Part shown: one piece after another, positions 6,951 through 10,082 of the stretch | Layout: each line of letters begins with the position of its first letter | Position numbering within the stretch: the stretch's first letter is position 1 | NCBI GenBank assembly: GCA_002408105.1 | Contig: DHQM01000060.1 | Span: 1 to 10,082, forward strand | Origin: Gammaproteobacteria bacterium UBA5338 | Lineage (GTDB): Bacteria; Pseudomonadota; Gammaproteobacteria; Pseudomonadales; UBA5862 | DNA: 10,082 bases | Reading direction: 5' to 3' | Position numbers and translations under genes: made by a program | The notes under the pieces: generated by a model | The model's database searches: none | The model's input: only the letters and a program-made list of their open reading frames with translations | Told to the model about the DNA's origin: nothing

Positions 6951-8072
6951 ATGCACGTCGGCAACAGTGTGTACCTGGGGATCAAGGAGCTGCGCAGTTT
7001 GTTGCGCGATCCAATCATGCTGGTGTTGATCCTCTATGCCTTCACCTATTCGATCTATACCGCTGCGACCGCGTTGCCCGAAACGCTAAACCGAGCGCCG
7101 ATTGCGGTTGTCGATGAAGACCAGTCTCCGCTTTCCGCGCGGATCGTGGGTGCATTTTATCCCCCGTTCTTCATTCCTCCGGCGCTGATTGGCCCCAAGG
7201 CGATGGATGCAGGTTTGGACGCAGGGAACTACACATTCGCATTGCACGTACCCCCGAATTTCCAACGTGACCTGCTCGCGGGAAAGTCACCGGAGCTGCA
7301 ATTGAATGTGGATGCAACCCGCATGACCCAGGCCTTTACGGGGGCTGGTTACATCCAGGCGATTGTGACAGAGCAGATCGGGGAGTTCATCGCCGGAGCG
7401 CCTGTTCAGGCCAATGGCCCAGTGGGGTTGGCGGTGCGGGCCCGATTCAATCCGGAACTCGAAAAGAGCTGGTTCGGCGGTGTGATGCAGATCGTCAACC
7501 ACGTCACCATGCTCTCAATTGTTTTGACCGGAGCCGCTTTGATCCGTGAGCGCGAGCACGGCACTGTGGAGCACCTGTTGGTGATGCCGGTGACCCCCGC
7601 GCAAATCATGCTGAGCAAGGTCTGGTCGATGGGGTTGGTGGTGCTGGTCGCGACCCTGGTTTCCTTGGTGACCATCGTTCAGTGGTTGCTCGAGGTTCCA
7701 CTCAAGGGTTCGTTGGCACTGTTTGCCCTGGCAACCGGATTGCACCTGTTTGCCACCACATCAATGGGCATTTGGTTGGCGACGCTGGGCCGTTCGATGC
7801 CGCAGTTCGGGTTGTTGTTGATGCTGGTTTTGCTGCCGTTGCAAATGCTCTCCGGGGGGTCTACGCCCCGGGAAAGCATGCCTGATCTTGTTCAATGGAT
7901 CATGCTGGCTGCGCCGACCACCCATTTCGTGATCATCGCTCAAGGCATTCTGTTTCGAGGTGCTGGATGGCTGACCCTATGGCCGCAACTGATTGCCTTG
8001 ACTGCAATTGGTTCAGTGCTCTTTGTAAGCGCCTTGGTGAGGTTTAGAAGAGCGATTGTCACGATGGCATGA
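6951..8072 (+). CDS. yhhJ: ABC-2 type permease, YhhJ-like
   Basis: This is a 373-residue membrane protein with ABC-2 topology: helix one at about 22-41, a large extracytoplasmic region to about 172 (RAPIAVVDEDQSPLSARIV, 48-66), then helices near 176-197, 225-246, 253-277, 286-303 and 340-363. The C-terminal motif MLSGGSTPRESMPDLVQWIM (299-318) and the ending RFRRAIVTMA resemble E. coli YhhJ closely. It should pair with the permease half of RbbA to form a heterodimeric pore driven by the RbbA ATPase domains, with YhiI as periplasmic adaptor. The ATG is three bases after the rbbA stop, with an AGGA about ten bases upstream; it is the last gene of the operon. No convincing intrinsic terminator follows. 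The substrate is unknown. Confidence 0.93.
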   Translation: MHVGNSVYLGIKELRSLLRDPIMLVLILYAFTYSIYTAATALPETLNRAPIAVVDEDQSPLSARIVGAFYPPFFIPPALIGPKAMDAGLDAGNYTFALHVPPNFQRDLLAGKSPELQLNVDATRMTQAFTGAGYIQAIVTEQIGEFIAGAPVQANGPVGLAVRARFNPELEKSWFGGVMQIVNHVTMLSIVLTGAALIREREHGTVEHLLVMPVTPAQIMLSKVWSMGLVVLVATLVSLVTIVQWLLEVPLKGSLALFALATGLHLFATTSMGIWLATLGRSMPQFGLLLMLVLLPLQMLSGGSTPRESMPDLVQWIMLAAPTTHFVIIAQGILFRGAGWLTLWPQLIALTAIGSVLFVSALVRFRRAIVTMA

Positions 8073-8276
8073 ACTGCAACTTGGCAAATGGTGCAGCATG
8101 AGCTGGGCGCGCTGGCTTGACAGCAATTCGACTCTTGTGTTGCCATCAGCGCCACGGCCACAAACACAATAAATAACAAGATGGCCTGACCAACCCGACG
8201 ACGAATGCGGGTTTCCAAGCGAATGACATGACCCAACAGCTGGGCTTGTATGGCGACGGCGAATCGGTGACCGATG
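8073..8276. other. Intergenic region after yhhJ
   Basis: These 204 bases separate the transporter operon from the small STAS/SEC14-like gene. They contain a perfect TTGACA (8117-8122) on the plus strand, but no good -10 hexamer lies 15-19 bases downstream, so a promoter for the next gene is only possible. GGCCA (8156-8160) and TGGCC (8182-8186) could pair around an AT-rich 21-base loop. No stem followed by a T-run was found after yhhJ. Confidence 0.4.
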
Positions 8277-8684
8277 ATGGCGTGGCGCGTATATATTGAT
8301 GAGAAGCACCCCAGGGTAGTCATGCTGGTCAATCAAGGGACACTGACCTTACAGGACTACCGCGAACAGATTGCCGAGGCCTGGGCTCTAGGCCAGCAAG
8401 AGGGGATCATCGATTTTTGTGTGGATGACCGTGACCTGGCACCCAGGATGTCGATCCTAGAGGTGTATCAGTTTCCGGCGATCTATAGCGAGGTTGGCGT
8501 GGATCGGAGCGCAAAGATTGCCGTGATCATGAACCCGAAACTTGCTGATTCTCGGAGCCTGCGATTTTACGAAGACGTGTGCCGGAACGAAGGGTATAAC
8601 GTGACCCTATTTGATACAGAAGACCAGGCATTTGCTTGGCTTGAGCGCGTGCCAGGCATTCCAAGCAGCCGAGGTGGGCTCTGA
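8277..8684 (+). CDS. Small STAS/SEC14-like (SpoIIAA-like) protein of unknown function
   Basis: The product is 135 residues, with no signal peptide and no membrane segment. The layout resembles small STAS/SEC14-type single-domain proteins: an N-terminal strand pair (MAWRVYIDEKHPRVVMLVNQ), then TLTLQDYREQIAEAWALGQQ, a strand with an acidic FCVDDRDL, then SILEVYQFPAIYSEVG, a core strand KIAVIMN, RFYEDVCRNEGYNVTLFDTE and a final DQAFAWLE helix. This pattern is my recognition of the family and I am only moderately sure of the name. Two tandem ATGs (8274 and 8277) are possible starts; GGTGA at 8266-8270 sits six bases before the second, which I prefer. It lies alone between the transporter operon and the aldehyde dehydrogenase gene, in the same direction as both. 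No catalytic residues can be named. Confidence 0.7.
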   Translation: MAWRVYIDEKHPRVVMLVNQGTLTLQDYREQIAEAWALGQQEGIIDFCVDDRDLAPRMSILEVYQFPAIYSEVGVDRSAKIAVIMNPKLADSRSLRFYEDVCRNEGYNVTLFDTEDQAFAWLERVPGIPSSRGGL

Positions 8685-8805
8685 GTCCGGTTGGACCGCT
8701 TTGATGTCCATTCCTTTGATTTTGAGTTGCATCGACCTCGATCGCGGCTCGCGCGCAGCCAACCGATGTGGTCACCAAGGTGTCGACTTCCTATCCAGAA
8801 ACCAT

Positions 8806-8810
8806 GGAGG
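8806..8810 (+). promoter_or_regulatory. Ribosome binding site of the aldehyde dehydrogenase gene (GGAGG)
   Basis: GGAGG sits five bases before the ATG at 8816. This favours 8816 over the in-frame ATG at 8804, which overlaps the Shine-Dalgarno itself and has none upstream. Confidence 0.75.
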
Positions 8811-8815
8811 TTCTG

Positions 8816-10082
8816 ATGCAGCCGAACCCTCAAGCCCTTGAACCTGACCAGGCTGACGCCGCTGAGTTTGGGCGGGGGCTGTTGGACAAGCAACGTGCGG
8901 CATTTATGGGGCGAGGCCCTGCCAATGCCGAGGAGCGCGTTGATCGGCTGCACACCCTGGCGCGCGCCATTGGCCGGTACCGTGACGAAATTATCGAAGC
9001 TGTGGTGGCGGACTTCGGTCACCGGTCGATGCACGAAACGCTGCTGAGTGAGGTCGTGGGTGCGCTGGGTGAAATTCGCCACACCGCTTCGCAGGTCAAG
9101 TCCTGGATGAAGCCCCGCCGTGTTCCGCGAACCCTGGAAACCTTGACGGCACGGGGACGAATCCACTTTCAGCCGAAGGGTGTGGTCGGCATCATGGGGG
9201 CCTGGAACTACCCGGCATTCTTGTGTTTTTCGCCGATGACCGGGGCATTGGCGGCGGGCAATCACGTGCTGGTCAAACCTTCGGATGTGACGCCGCGAAC
9301 CGCCGAAGTGGTCGCACATCTGGTCGGAGAACATTTTGATCCGAGCTGCGTCGCAGTGGTGACCGGTGACCGCGAAACTTCCCAGGCGTTCTCAAATTTG
9401 CCCTTCGACCACCTGCTGTACACAGGAGGTACCGAAGTGGGGCGCCATGTCATGCAGGCGGCGGCGAAAAATTTGGTTCCAGTGACGCTTGAGATGGGAG
9501 GCAAGTCGCCCACCGTCATCGGACCAGGTGCAAACCTCGCCCGGGCCATCGACAGCATCTTGATGGGGAAACTGATCAATGCCGGGCAGACCTGCATCGC
9601 GCCGGACTATGTGTTGCTTCCTGGGTCGCGGGTCGAGGAGTTTCGCCTGCTGTTTGAGCAAGCGGTGCGCCAGCGCTATCCACAAATGACCAGCAACCCG
9701 GACGTCACCTGGATCGTCAACGACCGGCACCACGCCCGGATTCAGACGCTGCTTGAGGATGCGCGGAGCAAGGGCGCCAAGGTTGAGCCGATTTTGGCGG
9801 ACGGAGAGGAGATCCCGACCGGGGTTCGCGTGGTGCCGCCCACACTGGTGACCGGCGTGCGCGATGACATGCGCATCGCCCAGGAAGAGATTTTTGGGCC
9901 CGTTCTACCGCTGATCCCTTACGAGAACATCGACCAGGCGATTGAGCACGTCAACGCGCGCCCGCGTCCGCTGGCCCTCTATCTGTTTGAGTCGGATCGG
10001 CGCCTGATCGAACGGGTTGTCAATGAGACGACCTCCGGGGGGGCTTGCGTCAACGACACCATGCTGCACATTGCGCATCCCA
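8816..10082 (+). CDS. calB: Coniferyl aldehyde dehydrogenase-type NAD(P)-dependent aldehyde dehydrogenase (partial, 3' end outside window)
   Basis: There are 422 residues of an aldehyde dehydrogenase usually about 470-480 long. Catalytic features are all present: N131 in MGAWNYPAF, E226 in LEMGGKSP, the nucleophile C260 in NAGQTCIAPDY, the EEIFGPVL cofactor motif (358-365), and the glycine pair in LYTGGTEVG (201-209). The N-terminal lead KSWMKPRRVPRTLETL (95-110) and the C-terminal RPRPLALYLFESD (382-394) and SGGACVNDTMLHIAHP (407-422) point to the CalB subfamily rather than generic ALDHs. The family oxidises aldehydes to carboxylic acids with NAD(P)+ in the cytoplasm; the founding enzyme acts on coniferyl aldehyde, but relatives accept other aldehydes, so the substrate here is not settled. 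It is 131 bases from the preceding gene and may be a separate unit. Confidence 0.92.
   Translation, partial: MQPNPQALEPDQADAAEFGRGLLDKQRAAFMGRGPANAEERVDRLHTLARAIGRYRDEIIEAVVADFGHRSMHETLLSEVVGALGEIRHTASQVKSWMKPRRVPRTLETLTARGRIHFQPKGVVGIMGAWNYPAFLCFSPMTGALAAGNHVLVKPSDVTPRTAEVVAHLVGEHFDPSCVAVVTGDRETSQAFSNLPFDHLLYTGGTEVGRHVMQAAAKNLVPVTLEMGGKSPTVIGPGANLARAIDSILMGKLINAGQTCIAPDYVLLPGSRVEEFRLLFEQAVRQRYPQMTSNPDVTWIVNDRHHARIQTLLEDARSKGAKVEPILADGEEIPTGVRVVPPTLVTGVRDDMRIAQEEIFGPVLPLIPYENIDQAIEHVNARPRPLALYLFESDRRLIERVVNETTSGGACVNDTMLHIAHP

Noticed and set aside
6036..6956. 306-residue minus-strand open frame
   Set aside because: It lies wholly inside rbbA on the opposite strand, is rich in His, Gln and Arg, and shows no family motif; a typical shadow of a GC-rich gene.
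8117..8145. Perfect TTGACA as a promoter for the STAS/SEC14-like gene
   Set aside because: No hexamer resembling TATAAT lies 15-19 bases downstream; kept only as a note under the intergenic region.
8685..8696. GTCC-GGTT-GGAC small inverted repeat after the STAS/SEC14-like gene
   Set aside because: A 4-bp stem with no T-tract is expected by chance.
8567..9334. 255-residue minus-strand open frame
   Set aside because: It is antisense to the aldehyde dehydrogenase N-terminal half and the end of the small upstream gene; no motifs.
1..10082. Mobile element, CRISPR, tRNA or rRNA content
   Set aside because: No transposase or integrase motifs, no spaced direct repeats and no RNA-gene signatures were seen; composition and gene density look uniform by eye.

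Overview
The window reads as ordinary, densely packed chromosomal DNA of a GC-rich proteobacterium, most likely a gammaproteobacterium. The basis is the gene families: a YhiI-RbbA-YhhJ cassette in the same order as in Escherichia coli, a GNAT/C39 peptidase gene coupled to a RimK-family ligase gene, and a CalB-type aldehyde dehydrogenase. I cannot name the genus. No rRNA, tRNA, CRISPR array, insertion sequence or phage gene was seen.

Left third (1-3088, minus strand). Read leftwards from about 3030: a predicted exported SAM-dependent methyltransferase (2075-2908), a GNAT acetyltransferase/C39-like peptidase fusion (844-1980), and the N-terminal 282 residues of a RimK-family ATP-grasp ligase that runs off the window at base 1. 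The last two share an ATGA overlap and form a conserved but functionally undefined module, probably acting on peptides. The methyltransferase gene ends in an 8-bp stem-loop and may or may not be co-transcribed with them.

Middle (3089-8072, plus strand). Starting divergently from the methyltransferase, three genes lie 4 and 3 bases apart: a HlyD-like membrane fusion protein (yhiI), a 927-residue protein with two ABC ATPase domains fused to an ABC-2 permease half (rbbA), and a separate ABC-2 permease half (yhhJ). Together they should form one inner-membrane ABC machine. Its two nucleotide sites look asymmetric: one is canonical, and the other has a tyrosine at the H-loop position plus a degenerate signature. 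The 111-base or longer gap between the divergent units holds overlapping promoter-like elements.

Right end (8073-10082, plus strand). A gap of about 200 bases is followed by a 135-residue STAS/SEC14-like protein of unknown function. Then comes a coniferyl-aldehyde-dehydrogenase-type enzyme with a strong ribosome binding site, cut off by the window end after 422 residues.

I do not see a clearly new system. The least understood pieces are the GNAT-C39/RimK pair with its neighbouring exported methyltransferase, and the asymmetric RbbA machine.
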